64,000 nucleotides of DNA from Clostridia bacterium (GCA_017463105.1 JAFTPU010000008.1:62001-126000); one strand, 5' to 3'; counted from the stretch's first letter, positions 54,502 through 62,843 are shown. Numbers and translations are program-made. The notes: generated from the sequence alone by a model not told the origin.

Positions 54502-54666
54502 ATGGCAACCAAAACGGCAAGAGCCAAAATTACTTTCGAATGCACCGAATGCAAGCATAGAAACTATGACAGCATCAAGAACAAGAAGAACGATCCCGAC
54601 AGACTTACGCTGAGCAAGTACTGCCCGTTCTGCAAAAAGCATACGGAACACAAAGAATCCAAATAA
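54502..54666 (+). CDS. rpmG: 50S ribosomal protein L33
   Basis: The 54-residue protein has the four zinc-binding cysteines CTEC and CPFC with [16 protein letters not shown] and [14 protein letters not shown], i.e. the C+ form of L33. ATG at 54502 follows GGAG. It precedes secE and nusG, the usual order. Confidence 0.95.
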   Translation: MATKTARAKITFECTECKHRNYDSIKNKKNDPDRLTLSKYCPFCKKHTEHKESK

Positions 54667-54732
54667 TTTCTGAAATCAAACGCGCGCTTCCTTAGCTTAT
54701 ATACAGGGGGGCGAGCATATTTGAGGTACGCG

Positions 54733-54957
54733 ATGGCAAACGCAACTAAATCGAAGAACAAGAAACCCAATTGGTTTCGTCGCGTAGGCGCCAAGTTCAA
54801 GGAAACCTTTTCCGAACTCAAAAGAGTAACGTGGCCTACGTTTACCACCGTTTTAAAGACGACGGGCGTCGTGCTCGTGATCGTCGCGGCTTTCCTTGCG
54901 GTCGTAACGGGCGTTGACGCTCTGTTCGGCTGGTTGCTTGGATTGCTGGCGGCGTAA
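54733..54957 (+). CDS. secE: Preprotein translocase subunit SecE
   Basis: The 74-residue single-span protein has the SecE motif FKETFSELKRVTWPTFTTVLKT followed by a membrane helix VVLVIVAAFLAVVTGVDALF. ATG 54733 follows TTGAGG with a 6-base gap. It lies between rpmG and nusG. Confidence 0.95.
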   Translation: MANATKSKNKKPNWFRRVGAKFKETFSELKRVTWPTFTTVLKTTGVVLVIVAAFLAVVTGVDALFGWLLGLLAA

Positions 54958-54976
54958 ATCGGAGGGAATAAGCATT

Positions 54977-55540
54977 ATGCCTATGAACGAAGAACCCAAA
55001 TGGTACATCCTTCACACCTATTCGGGGTATGAAGCGATGGTCAAAGACAGCTTGGAAAAATTGATCGAAAACAACAATCTGGGCGATTATATCGTGGATC
55101 TGAAGATCCCCATGGAACAGGTCATCGAGGAAAAGAACGGCAAGCGCAAGGTCGTGGAAAGAAAGCTGCTTCCCTGCTACGTTTTCATTAAGATGATCTA
55201 TACCAACCAAATTTGGTATTACGTAACGAGTACGCGTGGCGTAACGGGTTTCTGCGGACCTCAGGGCAGACCCAAGCCCATGAATGCCGACGAGATCCGT
55301 AAGATGCGTTTAGAGGACGTATTGGTGGATCCCAATGCGTTCAAGCTCGGCGACACCGTTTCGGTGGAGGACGGTCCTTTGAAGGGCTTCCTCGGCAAGA
55401 TCAAGGAACTCAACGCAAGCACGCAGAAAGCGAAGATATCGACGAGCATGTTCGGCAGAAACACGGACGTGGAGGTCGAATTCGTACAGATCAAAAAAGT
55501 GGACGCGGAACTTCCCGACGCTCCCGCCGAAGAGGAATAA
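54977..55540 (+). CDS. nusG: Transcription termination/antitermination protein NusG
   Basis: The 187-residue protein begins with EPKWYILHTYSGYEAMVKDS, has the NGN domain with TRGVTGFCGPQGRPKPM, and the KOW domain GDTVSVEDGPLKGFLGKIKEL. GGAGGG lies 10 bases before the ATG at 54977. In line with secE it is cotranscribed with rplK and rplA. Confidence 0.95.
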   Translation: MPMNEEPKWYILHTYSGYEAMVKDSLEKLIENNNLGDYIVDLKIPMEQVIEEKNGKRKVVERKLLPCYVFIKMIYTNQIWYYVTSTRGVTGFCGPQGRPKPMNADEIRKMRLEDVLVDPNAFKLGDTVSVEDGPLKGFLGKIKELNASTQKAKISTSMFGRNTDVEVEFVQIKKVDAELPDAPAEEE

Positions 55541-55584
55541 GCTTCGGACAAGTCCTTTTATAAGGACGATTCATTTCGTTAAAA

Positions 55585-55630
55585 AGTGGGAGAGACGTCA
55601 AATCTTTCAGGGCGTCTTGCTAAAACCACT
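55585..55630 (+). other. Structured leader before rplK
   Basis: AGTGG (55585-55589) pairs with CCACT (55626-55630), and AGACG (55593-55597) pairs with CGTCT (55613-55617). The asymmetric inner loop GGAG/TGCTAAAA resembles an L1-binding site on mRNA, and the outer CCACT abuts the SD AAGGAG. Regulation by L1 (rplA) is an inference. Confidence 0.45.
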
Positions 55631-55645
55631 AAGGAGAAAATATTT

Positions 55646-56071
55646 ATGGCTAAGAAAATCATGGCAGTCGTAAAATTGCAGCTTCCCGCAGGTAAAGCCA
55701 CCCCGGCTCCTCCCGTAGGTTCTACGCTCGGTCCGTTCGGTATCAACCTTCCCGGCTTTACGAAGGAATTCAATGCAAAAACGGCAGACAAACCCGGTCT
55801 CATTATCCCCGTGGTCGTAACGATCTATCAGGATCGTTCCTTCACGTTCATTTTGAAGACGCCCCCCGCTCCCGTTCTGATCAAGAAAGCGCTTGGTTTG
55901 GATACGGCAAGCGCGAAACCCAACAGCGTTAAAGTCGGTAAGCTTACGAAAGCGCAGGTAGAAGAAATCGCAAAGACGAAGCTGCCCGACCTCAATTGCA
56001 CCAGCTTGGAAAGCGCGATGAGCATGATCGCAGGTACCGCTCGCAGCATGGGCGTTACGGTCGAGGACTAA
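55646..56071 (+). CDS. rplK: 50S ribosomal protein L11
   Basis: The 141-residue protein has [20 protein letters not shown] and [18 protein letters not shown] in the N-terminal domain and the RNA-binding C-terminal part with [17 protein letters not shown] at 55646 follows AAGGAG. It forms the base of the stalk with L10 and L12. Confidence 0.96.
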   Translation: MAKKIMAVVKLQLPAGKATPAPPVGSTLGPFGINLPGFTKEFNAKTADKPGLIIPVVVTIYQDRSFTFILKTPPAPVLIKKALGLDTASAKPNSVKVGKLTKAQVEEIAKTKLPDLNCTSLESAMSMIAGTARSMGVTVED

Positions 56072-56088
56072 TAAGGAGGCGCTGAAAG

Positions 56089-56775
56089 ATGAAACACGGT
56101 AAGAAATATCAGGATAGCGTAAAAGCATTCGATTTGACGAAGCAGTATGAAGCGGCGGAGGCTGTTTCCGTTCTGCTCGAAACGGCAAAAGCAAACTTCG
56201 ACGAAACGGTGGAAATGCACGTTCGTCTCGGCGTCGATCCCCGTCAGGCAGACCAGCAGGTTCGCGGCGTACTCGTTCTTCCCAACGGTACGGGTAAAAC
56301 GAAGAGAGTGTTGGTTATCGCAAAGGGTGCGAAAGCGGACGCGGCGGCTGCGGCAGGCGCGGATTTCGTTGGCGCAGAAGAAATGATCGCGAAGATCCAA
56401 AACGAAAACTGGTTCGACTTCGACGTGATCATCACCACGCCCGACATGATGGGTATGGTCGGTCGTATCGGTCGTGTGCTCGGTCCCAAGGGCTTGATGC
56501 CTAACCCCAAGAGCGGTACGGTTACGATGGACGTTGAAAAGGCGATCAAGGAAGTGAAAGCAGGTAAGGTCGAATACAGACTCGACAAAACGGCTATCAT
56601 TCACTGCCCGATCGGTAAAAAGAGCTTCGGCAAAGAGAAGCTTGTGGAGAACTTCACCGCGCTTATGGACGCGATTGTGAAGGCGAAACCCGCGGCGGCG
56701 AAAGGTCAGTACGTGAAGAGCGTTGTGATCGCTTCGACGATGGGTCCCGGCGTAAAAGTTCTGCCTAAGCTTTAA
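56089..56775 (+). CDS. rplA: 50S ribosomal protein L1
   Basis: The 228-residue protein has [20 protein letters not shown], the L1 signature [19 protein letters not shown] and [27 protein letters not shown] precedes ATG. The gene ends at the family A repeat copy 5. Confidence 0.96.
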   Translation: MKHGKKYQDSVKAFDLTKQYEAAEAVSVLLETAKANFDETVEMHVRLGVDPRQADQQVRGVLVLPNGTGKTKRVLVIAKGAKADAAAAAGADFVGAEEMIAKIQNENWFDFDVIITTPDMMGMVGRIGRVLGPKGLMPNPKSGTVTMDVEKAIKEVKAGKVEYRLDKTAIIHCPIGKKSFGKEKLVENFTALMDAIVKAKPAAAKGQYVKSVVIASTMGPGVKVLPKL

Positions 56776-56776
56776 T

Positions 56777-56898
56777 TTAAAACGCGTATATGCGTCGCGA
56801 TACGTCGTTGCGCTACGTTTTCCTCGCTCGTTTACGTCAAGTAAACGTCCCCTCGGAAAGCCTCGCGCGCCTTGTCTTGCTCGCATCTCCGCATTTTA
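56777..56898. repeat. Palindromic intergenic repeat, family A, copy 5
   Basis: TTAAAACGCG (56777-56786) and CGCATTTTA (56890-56898) form the outer arms with one change. The core GCTCGTTTACGTCAAGTAAAC with GTTTTCCTCG and CTCGGAAAGC on either side is the best-preserved hairpin of the family. It follows rplA directly. Confidence 0.8.
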
Positions 56899-56930
56899 GA
56901 TAGGCATACGCTTAAAAAATTAAAAATTTT

Positions 56931-56981
56931 CGTCAAAGGCAGTGAAAAAGAGTTGACTGCCTTTGACGGAGATGATATAAT
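56931..56981 (+). promoter_or_regulatory. rplJ promoter overlapped by a 13-bp inverted repeat
   Basis: TTGACT (56953-56958), 17 bp and TATAAT (56976-56981) form a strong promoter. CGTCAAAGGCAGT (56931-56943) and ACTGCCTTTGACG (56956-56968) are perfect inverted repeats 12 bases apart, and the right arm overlaps the -35 box and the spacer. No T-run follows. Confidence 0.8.
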
Positions 56982-56999
56982 AGCATAGTAAAAAATAAA

Positions 57000-57114
57000 T
57001 CGCCGTAGAAAACGAGTAGCGAAAGCTGTGAAGGGAAACCGCTCGTCGAGGTTTGAGGAAATAAGTTTGTAAAAACGCAGAGTCCTTATGCCGCACGGCG
57101 TAAGGGATTTTTTT
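57000..57114 (+). ncRNA. Ribosomal L10 leader with attenuator
   Basis: The 5' untranslated region of rplJ contains a complex, G+A-rich structure (CGAGTAGCGAAAGCTGTGAAG, then CCGCTCGTCGAGGTTTGAGG) typical of the L10 leader that binds L10(L12)4. It ends with CCTTATGCC-gcac-GGCGTAAGG followed by ATTTTTTT (57083-57114), an intrinsic terminator. Confidence 0.7.
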
Positions 57115-57148
57115 ATCGACAGGCGGAAACGCTTAAAGGAGGTAAATT

Positions 57149-57652
57149 ATGTCGGCAAATGTAGAAGCTAAAAAGCAAATCGTAGAAGAAATCAAAGCGA
57201 AAATTCAGGCGAGCAAATCCATCGTTTTGGCAGATTACAACAAACTCACCGTTTTGGAAGTTACCGACCTTAGAAGAAAATTCAAGGAAGTAAACTGCGA
57301 ATACAAGGTATACAAAAACACGCTCGTAAGAAAAGCGTTCAACGAACTCGGGATCACCGATTTCGACGCGGATCTGAACGGAACGACGGCGACGGTATTC
57401 TGCGCGGACGAAACGAGCGGCGCGGCGGTTTTCGCAAAGGAAACGAAAGCAAATCCCGCACTCGTGGAAAAGATCGTGCCTAAGTGCGCGTACGTGGAGA
57501 ACAAGTATCTTGACAAGGACGGCGTGAAAGCGCTTTCCGCAATTCCTTCCAAGGAAGTGCTCATTGCGAAGATGCTCGGTTGCTTCCAGTCTTCGCTTTC
57601 CAAATTTGTTTACGTTTTGGACAGCATTGCAAAAGCAAAAGAAAGCAACTGA
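57149..57652 (+). CDS. rplJ: 50S ribosomal protein L10
   Basis: The 167-residue protein matches L10: KQIVEEIKAKIQASKSIVLA, YKVYKNTLVRKAFNELGIT and the C-terminal helix SSLSKFVYVLDSIAKAKE that binds L7/L12 dimers. AAAGGAGGT precedes ATG. It is followed by rplL. Confidence 0.95.
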   Translation: MSANVEAKKQIVEEIKAKIQASKSIVLADYNKLTVLEVTDLRRKFKEVNCEYKVYKNTLVRKAFNELGITDFDADLNGTTATVFCADETSGAAVFAKETKANPALVEKIVPKCAYVENKYLDKDGVKALSAIPSKEVLIAKMLGCFQSSLSKFVYVLDSIAKAKESN

Positions 57653-57714
57653 TTTTTAAAGTAAACGAAAAAAATTCAAATTAAAAAATCATAAAAAATC
57701 GGAGGATAATTAAA

Positions 57715-58086
57715 ATGGACGTACAGAAACTCATTGAAGAAGTAAAAGCTATGACCGTTCTCGAATTGAACGAACTTGTAAAAGCACTTGAAGCAGAATT
57801 CGGCGTAAGCGCAGCGGCTCCCGTAGCGGCAGGCGCGGCGGCTGGTGCGGCGGAAGCGGCTCCCGCAGCGGAAGAAAAGACGGAATTCGACGTTGTTCTT
57901 AAGGACATCGGCGCGAATAAGATCGCGATCATCAAAGTTGTTCGCGAGGCTACCGGTCTCGGTCTTGCAGACGCGAAGAAAGCGGTTGAAGCTATGGGCG
58001 TGCTGAAAGAAGCTATGCCTAAGGCAGACGCTGAAGCGTTCGTTGCGAAACTTAAAGAAAACGGCGCTACCGCTGAACTTAAATAA
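57715..58086 (+). CDS. rplL: 50S ribosomal protein L7/L12
   Basis: The 123-residue stalk protein has the dimerisation helix [20 protein letters not shown], the Ala/Gly-rich hinge [19 protein letters not shown] and the GTPase-binding domain with [25 protein letters not shown] precedes ATG. A strong terminator follows instead of rpoB. Confidence 0.96.
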   Translation: MDVQKLIEEVKAMTVLELNELVKALEAEFGVSAAAPVAAGAAAGAAEAAPAAEEKTEFDVVLKDIGANKIAIIKVVREATGLGLADAKKAVEAMGVLKEAMPKADAEAFVAKLKENGATAELK

Positions 58087-58104
58087 GTTTTACGACAAGA
58101 AAAG

Positions 58105-58130
58105 ATCCCGTTCTTGGAACGGGATTTTTT
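58105..58130 (+). terminator. rplL terminator
   Basis: ATCCCGTTC-ttg-GAACGGGAT followed by TTTTTTATTTTG is a perfect 9-bp intrinsic terminator. Confidence 0.92.
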
Positions 58131-58194
58131 ATTTTGTGGGGAAAAGCGGAAGATTTTTTCGAAAAAAATCCGTTTTACGGGGCTCGGTTGTCGA

Positions 58195-58219
58195 CACAAT
58201 TCAGGATAATTTGCTTATA
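58195..58219. repeat. Left 25-bp target-site repeat of the insertion sequence
   Basis: The 25 bases CACAATTCAGGATA...TTGCTTATA abut the left IS end and match 59327-59351 exactly. Such a length is unusual for IS3/IS481 elements. Confidence 0.85.
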
Positions 58220-59326
58220 TGTAGGTTTGTCAAACATATGAGACAAGATTTTAGAAAAAAATTTTAATTATGTAAAAGACCGTTGTGTAAGTAATCCAAG
58301 ATATATTGTTTTGGCGATTTCCAGTGCAAAGGACGCATAGGGAAAGAATTGTACCAACGAAGATGAACGGAAAGCTGTTTTTTGAAATCTTCAAAGGAAT
58401 AAAATTTATGAGTAGCATAAAAATATTCGTTATCCTTTCTGTGAGATCTTTCTACTTTACCATTATGTCTTGGAGTAAAAGGGCGAATAAGTTTATGTCT
58501 GATCCCCAACTCTTTGAGGTGCGCCTCAAAGAGTGAAACTTTTCCCTTTTTGCGCTCGTCAAAGGATTTAATAAACTCTAATCCGTTATCCGTTTGAATA
58601 CACTCTATCTTGAAAGGGAAAGCCTTAATCATAGCATTGACAAACTGAACGGAAGAATAGGTGCTCTGTTCCTTAAAAGCCATAACGAAACGAAAACGAG
58701 AGTATTCGTCAATAGCCGTATATTGGTAATAGCGTTCCTGCAAGCCGTCTGCATCGGGAACAATACAGGATTTGGGAACAATTTTCACGTCAACCTGAAC
58801 TCTTTGACCGGGATAAAGCATAGGCTCGTAGGGTTTTGGAATATATTTAGGATTCGGTGGTTTAACGGGTTGCAGGGATAGTTTTCTCAAAATGCGCCAA
58901 AGCGCAGGAATAGAACGTTTGTAGCCACGCTGCATAAGTTTAGTCCAAAAGAAAACCAAACCGTCGTTAGGATTACGTCTACGCATATCGGAGATAAGTT
59001 TAAGCTCTTCGGGTGTATGTTGATTGGGGTGGCTGTGTGGACGCCGAGAGTATTCTGCAAGGGATTGAGTAGTACCATTATACCGTTTACGCCAACGGTA
59101 GATGGTGGCTCGAGAGACACCAAAACGGCGAATGGTAGCAAAAATAGAATTTCTAAAAGAATAGAGTACAACTGATTGACGAAAGTTAGCTTTTTGTGAT
59201 ACAATGTTCATAGTAGCGAATAAATTTTCCTTTGTTAGTTTTTTGTGCTGATTAAACTTTAACATAAAGAAAATTTTTTCGCTACCTTTTTTATGCCTTT
59301 TGTCTCATATCTATTGTAATCCTACA
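58220..59326. mobile_element. Insertion sequence, IS481-like, 1,107 bp
   Basis: The element starts with TGTAGG and ends with CCTACA. The 27-base terminal inverted repeats match at 21 positions and share ATATGAGACAA near their inner end (58236-58246 and, inverted, 59300-59310). It carries one transposase gene on the minus strand and is flanked by a perfect 25-bp direct repeat. It lies between rplL and the exopolysaccharide operon. Confidence 0.9.
58264..59265 (-). CDS. DDE transposase (IS481-like)
   Basis: The 333-residue protein has an N-terminal HTH (FGVSRATIYRWRKRY) and a rve integrase core with the catalytic triad: Asp in GQRVQVDVKIVP, Asp in IECIQTDNGLEFIKSF and Glu in RHNGKVERSHRKDNEYF. 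A complete reading frame in an element with matching ends suggests recent activity. The family placement rests on the single ORF, size and motifs; IS1202-type elements are an alternative given the 25-bp target repeat. Confidence 0.85.
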   Translation of the reverse strand: MLKFNQHKKLTKENLFATMNIVSQKANFRQSVVLYSFRNSIFATIRRFGVSRATIYRWRKRYNGTTQSLAEYSRRPHSHPNQHTPEELKLISDMRRRNPNDGLVFFWTKLMQRGYKRSIPALWRILRKLSLQPVKPPNPKYIPKPYEPMLYPGQRVQVDVKIVPKSCIVPDADGLQERYYQYTAIDEYSRFRFVMAFKEQSTYSSVQFVNAMIKAFPFKIECIQTDNGLEFIKSFDERKKGKVSLFEAHLKELGIRHKLIRPFTPRHNGKVERSHRKDNEYFYATHKFYSFEDFKKQLSVHLRWYNSFPMRPLHWKSPKQYILDYLHNGLLHN

Positions 59327-59351
59327 CACAATTCAGGATAATTTGCTTATA
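59327..59351. repeat. Right 25-bp target-site repeat of the insertion sequence
   Basis: Perfect copy of 58195-58219 directly after CCTACA. The original target extends into TTATACCT, giving an imperfect inverted repeat AGGATAA-tttgc-TTATACCT. Confidence 0.85.
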
Positions 59352-59355
59352 CCTC

Positions 59356-59384
59356 TTGACAAACCGATACGAAAGTGATAAAAT
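59356..59384 (+). promoter_or_regulatory. Promoter of the exopolysaccharide operon
   Basis: TTGACA (59356-59361), 17 bp and TAAAAT (59379-59384). It starts 4 bases after the right target repeat, so the insertion left the promoter intact. Confidence 0.8.
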
Positions 59385-59390
59385 GTATAA

Positions 59391-59629
59391 AAGGACTCGT
59401 TGCAAAAATATATTAAGAGGAAATAAGCGGTCCGAAGGAATGGGGTGAACGTAGACCCGTTGTTCCGCGGTGAGTAAAATCACAGTATCCGTTGTTTAAT
59501 ATTTTGACGTACGTACAGGCGCGCGTATCGCCTTTCGTACGCGGTGCGCCGCCGGCGTAAGCTGACGACGGGCGAGCTCGTTTGCCGTAAAGCAGACAAA
59601 ATATTATTGGGAAGAAGTGAAAACGAAAG
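59391..59629 (+). other. Long structured 5' leader of the exopolysaccharide operon
   Basis: About 240 bases separate the promoter from the first gene. The segment CGTACGTACAGGCG...CGCCTTTCGTACG (59503-59541 region) folds into a stem with an AGGCG/CGCCT top, and CGCCGCCGGCG with CGACGGGCG follows. No known riboswitch was recognised; it has the size and G+C-rich character of a cis-regulatory RNA. No terminator was seen. Confidence 0.5.
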
Positions 59630-60388
59630 ATGAACGACGCAAAAAAAGAACAAAAACAGCAAGCGAAGCGCGATAAGAAAGAACGCAAAAGACGGCGGAA
59701 GTGTATCTTATCGGACGTGGAATTTAACTGTAATATAAAATATCCCGACGAATATTACGAAAATTTTATACGTAATTTTCAACCGAACAAGAAAAAGAGA
59801 GTGTTTTACCGTTTTTGCAAGCGTTCGTTCGATATGATCGTATCGCTTATCGCTTTGGCTGTACTTTCTCCGATCATGCTGATCATTGCGATCGCAATCA
59901 AGATTGATTCGAGGGGACCTATTTTTTTCAAGCAAAAGCGTATGGGGCGGCACGGCAAACCTTTTAATTGCTACAAATTCCGTTCGATGAAGATCGAGAC
60001 GCCGCACGATATGGCGACTTCGGTGTTGCAAAATCCGGAACAGTATTATACGCGGGTAGGGAAATTTTTAAGGCGATTCAGTTTAGACGAGTTGCCGCAG
60101 CTTTGGTGCTGTTTTTGGGGAACGATGTCGATCATCGGGCCGCGTCCGTTGGTGATGACGGAGGAAAACTGCAACGGAATGCGTTTGCGGCTTGGCGTTT
60201 ATCAGATGCGACCGGGGCTCTCGGGATACGCGCAGGTAAGCGGCAGAGACGACGTATACTATAAAAATAAAGCGATCATGGACGCGGAATACGTGCGAAA
60301 CGCTTCGTTGGGATTGGATATCAAACTGATATTCAGAACGGTGGCGGTCGTGGTGAATCGCGAAGGAAATGCGGCGGAGGAGAGCTGA
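59630..60388 (+). CDS. Polyprenyl-phosphate sugar phosphotransferase (monotopic PGT)
   Basis: The 252-residue protein moves a sugar-phosphate to undecaprenyl phosphate, the first step of a repeat unit. It has a basic N-terminus (DKKERKRRRK), a hydrophobic re-entrant segment MIVSLIALAVLSPIMLIIAI, and the catalytic pair region RSFDMIVSLI, PIFFKQKRMGRHGKPFNCYK, RRFSLDELPQLW and MSIIGPRPLV. It has no extra membrane helices and belongs to the WcaJ/PglC fold. It is the first gene of the operon. Confidence 0.9.
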   Translation: MNDAKKEQKQQAKRDKKERKRRRKCILSDVEFNCNIKYPDEYYENFIRNFQPNKKKRVFYRFCKRSFDMIVSLIALAVLSPIMLIIAIAIKIDSRGPIFFKQKRMGRHGKPFNCYKFRSMKIETPHDMATSVLQNPEQYYTRVGKFLRRFSLDELPQLWCCFWGTMSIIGPRPLVMTEENCNGMRLRLGVYQMRPGLSGYAQVSGRDDVYYKNKAIMDAEYVRNASLGLDIKLIFRTVAVVVNREGNAAEES

Positions 60389-60508
60389 TTTCGTCGCACT
60401 TTTCCCTTTTCGGGGAAAAATCGGATGTTTGAAAACATATAAACCCGAAGCTGTGAGGCGGCGACGGGGCGTTGGACCAAAAAATAAAACGGATTGAACG
60501 GATTGGAC

Positions 60509-62011
60509 ATGTCTTTAACGAGAGAGGGAAAAATTTATAAGCTACCGCTGTTGCCTTTTGCCGAAAAGCTGAGCGCTTTTCTCGGTTCGGCGGGATTTAT
60601 CGTTGTCGTTGCGGCGATCGTTTTAGTGGCGAATATTTTCGCCTTGGAGCTGATTGCGTACGGATTTTTTACGCTTGTAGCCGTATTCGTGAGCGTATTC
60701 GGGAAGGATTACCTTTCCTATACGCCCATGCTGTTAGGGTGCTACATAACGCCGAATTTCAAAAACAATCCGGGTCGCTACGGGGATTCGATTTTTTCTT
60801 TTACCAACGGCGGCGGAGCGATCCTTATTATGGCGGCGGTCATCGTTGCTGCGCTTATTTACCGTTTGATCGCCGATAGAGAGCTTGGCTCGAAAATGTT
60901 CAAAACCAAGCGTAAGTTGCTTTGGGGCATGTTGGCGCTCGGCACGGCGTACGTGCTTTCGGGCGTAGGCGTGAAAGGGTATACCACGGTCGCGGTAAAG
61001 AATATCCGTTTCGGGTTGATACAGTTTGCGGCGATCTTTGTGCCGTATTTCCTTTTGAGCGGCGGCGTGAAGTGGAAAGACGTCGACAAGCGTTACTGTG
61101 CGCACGTGGGGCTCGTTATGGGTTTGACGGTCGGGCTGGAGCTGGTCGGCGTTTATATCATGAACGGCGTATTTATAGACGGCGTATTGCACCGAGAGAA
61201 TATTTTCGCGGGTTGGGGGATCAACAACAATATGGGCGTGCTGATCTCGATGGCGATCCCGTTTGCGTTCTATTTCGTCCATAAAAACGATCGCCCGATC
61301 CTATATAACGTTTTGGCGGTAATGCTTTGCGTGTTTTCGTTACTGACCTGTTCGAGGACGTGTATTCTTGCTTCGGCGGCGGTCTACGTCGGGTGTTTGA
61401 TTTTTATTCTTTCGAAGTCGCCTTGCAAGCGGGTGAAGAAGATCACGATCGTGAACATTTTCGTGTTGATCGCAACGCTTGGAGTAATGAGCGTTTTGAC
61501 GTATAAGGCGTTTTGGTCGGCGTTTTCGGCGGGATTAAAGTCAGACGCGAGATTACGCCTTTATAAATTAGGTTTACAGATCTTTTGGCATGATCCGATT
61601 TTCGGATCGTCGTTCTATACGCTCAACGATTTGGCGCATGGCGAGAATGCGAGCTGGATATGGTCGCAGATGGGCGGATTCAACGATATTATTCCCGGGC
61701 GTTGGCACAATACGATCGTTCAGATCGCGGCGGCGTGCGGGCTCGTGGGGCTTGCGGCGTATCTTTTGCACCGCGTGCAGACAGTCTTGCTGATCTTCAA
61801 AAAGCCGACGGCGGAGAAGGTCTTTATCGGGCTTTCGATCATGGTATTGCTCGTGATGAGTCTTTTGGATTGCCATTTCTTCAACATCGGACCGACGCTG
61901 TTTTATTCGGCGGCATTGGCGTTTATAGAGAGTTCCAGTTGCGGGGAGGAGATGGCATTAGATAAAAAATTATCTAAAAGTTCAAAATTAAGAGGTAAAA
62001 ATGAAAAATAA
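60509..62011 (+). CDS. O-antigen ligase/polymerase family membrane protein (Wzy-like)
   Basis: The 500-residue protein has about 12 hydrophobic segments and a long extracytoplasmic loop with IFGSSFYTLNDLAHG and FNDIIPGRWHNTIVQIAAACG, the Wzy_C region (PF04932) with its conserved histidine. It probably polymerises or ligates the oligosaccharide repeat unit. The ATG at 60509 was taken; an in-frame TTG lies 5 codons earlier, and no strong SD is visible. It overlaps the next gene by 11 bases. Confidence 0.8.
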   Translation: MSLTREGKIYKLPLLPFAEKLSAFLGSAGFIVVVAAIVLVANIFALELIAYGFFTLVAVFVSVFGKDYLSYTPMLLGCYITPNFKNNPGRYGDSIFSFTNGGGAILIMAAVIVAALIYRLIADRELGSKMFKTKRKLLWGMLALGTAYVLSGVGVKGYTTVAVKNIRFGLIQFAAIFVPYFLLSGGVKWKDVDKRYCAHVGLVMGLTVGLELVGVYIMNGVFIDGVLHRENIFAGWGINNNMGVLISMAIPFAFYFVHKNDRPILYNVLAVMLCVFSLLTCSRTCILASAAVYVGCLIFILSKSPCKRVKKITIVNIFVLIATLGVMSVLTYKAFWSAFSAGLKSDARLRLYKLGLQIFWHDPIFGSSFYTLNDLAHGENASWIWSQMGGFNDIIPGRWHNTIVQIAAACGLVGLAAYLLHRVQTVLLIFKKPTAEKVFIGLSIMVLLVMSLLDCHFFNIGPTLFYSAALAFIESSSCGEEMALDKKLSKSSKLRGKNEK

Positions 62012-62843
62012 TGTGCAATTTTCCGTATTGATGAGCGTTTATAAGAAAGAGGAGGTAAAATATTTCATTGAAGCGTTGGATAGTGTGATAAATCAAACGG
62101 TTTCGCCCAGTCAGATTGTTTTAGTCCGAGATGGATTGGTACCGCAGGAGCTGCAAACAACCATTGATAAATATTTGGAAAAATATTCGGGACTTTTTAC
62201 TTACGTGCCACTTGAAGAAAACGGGGGATTGGGAAAGGCTTTACGGTTAGGATTAACATATTGCAAGTATGATTTTGTAGCCAGAATGGATACAGATGAT
62301 ATTTGTGTTTCCGATCGTTTTGAGCAGCAACTTTCATTTTTACGTGATAATCCTGACGTGGATATCGTAGGAGGGGATATTTCCGAATTTAGTCTTTCGC
62401 CTGATCAAGTGGTAGATTTTCGTTTGGTTCCCAAAACACATGAAGAGATTGTAGCATGTTTAAAAAAGCGTTGCCCATTTAATCACATGACCGTGATGTT
62501 TAAAAAAGAGGCGATTGAAAGAGCAAATTCTTATGAAGATTTTTATTTGTTTGAAGATTGGTATTTATGGATAAGAATGTATTTACATAATGCTAAATTT
62601 GCAAATTTAAATAAGGTTCTTGTAAATGTGCGGATAGGCGATATGGCTAATCGTCGTGGTGGCATAAAATATTATAAAAGTTATGCGGCTTTGTTAAAAT
62701 ATATGAGAAAAAATAAAATGATAGGTGGTATAGCTGCATTAAAAATGAAAATTATTAGATTTACAGGCTATGTATTGTTACCCGCAAAATTGAGAAAAGC
62801 AGCATATAAGAAATTTTTGAGGAAAAGCAAGAATGTTCAATAA
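62001..62843 (+). CDS. Family 2 glycosyltransferase
   Basis: The 280-residue GT-A protein shows FSVLMSVYKKEEVKYFIEAL, VARMDTDDICVSDRFEQQL with the DxD motif, and EDWYLWIRMYLHNAKF. It probably adds a sugar to the exopolysaccharide repeat unit. AAGAGGTAAAA precedes ATG at 62001. Codon usage is A+T-rich, unlike the core. It overlaps the next gene by 11 bases. Confidence 0.88.
   Translation: MKNNVQFSVLMSVYKKEEVKYFIEALDSVINQTVSPSQIVLVRDGLVPQELQTTIDKYLEKYSGLFTYVPLEENGGLGKALRLGLTYCKYDFVARMDTDDICVSDRFEQQLSFLRDNPDVDIVGGDISEFSLSPDQVVDFRLVPKTHEEIVACLKKRCPFNHMTVMFKKEAIERANSYEDFYLFEDWYLWIRMYLHNAKFANLNKVLVNVRIGDMANRRGGIKYYKSYAALLKYMRKNKMIGGIAALKMKIIRFTGYVLLPAKLRKAAYKKFLRKSKNVQ

Noticed and set aside
59466-59629. 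Minus-strand open frame in the exopolysaccharide leader
   Set aside because: It is Arg/Ser-rich without an SD and arises from the G+C-rich hairpins.
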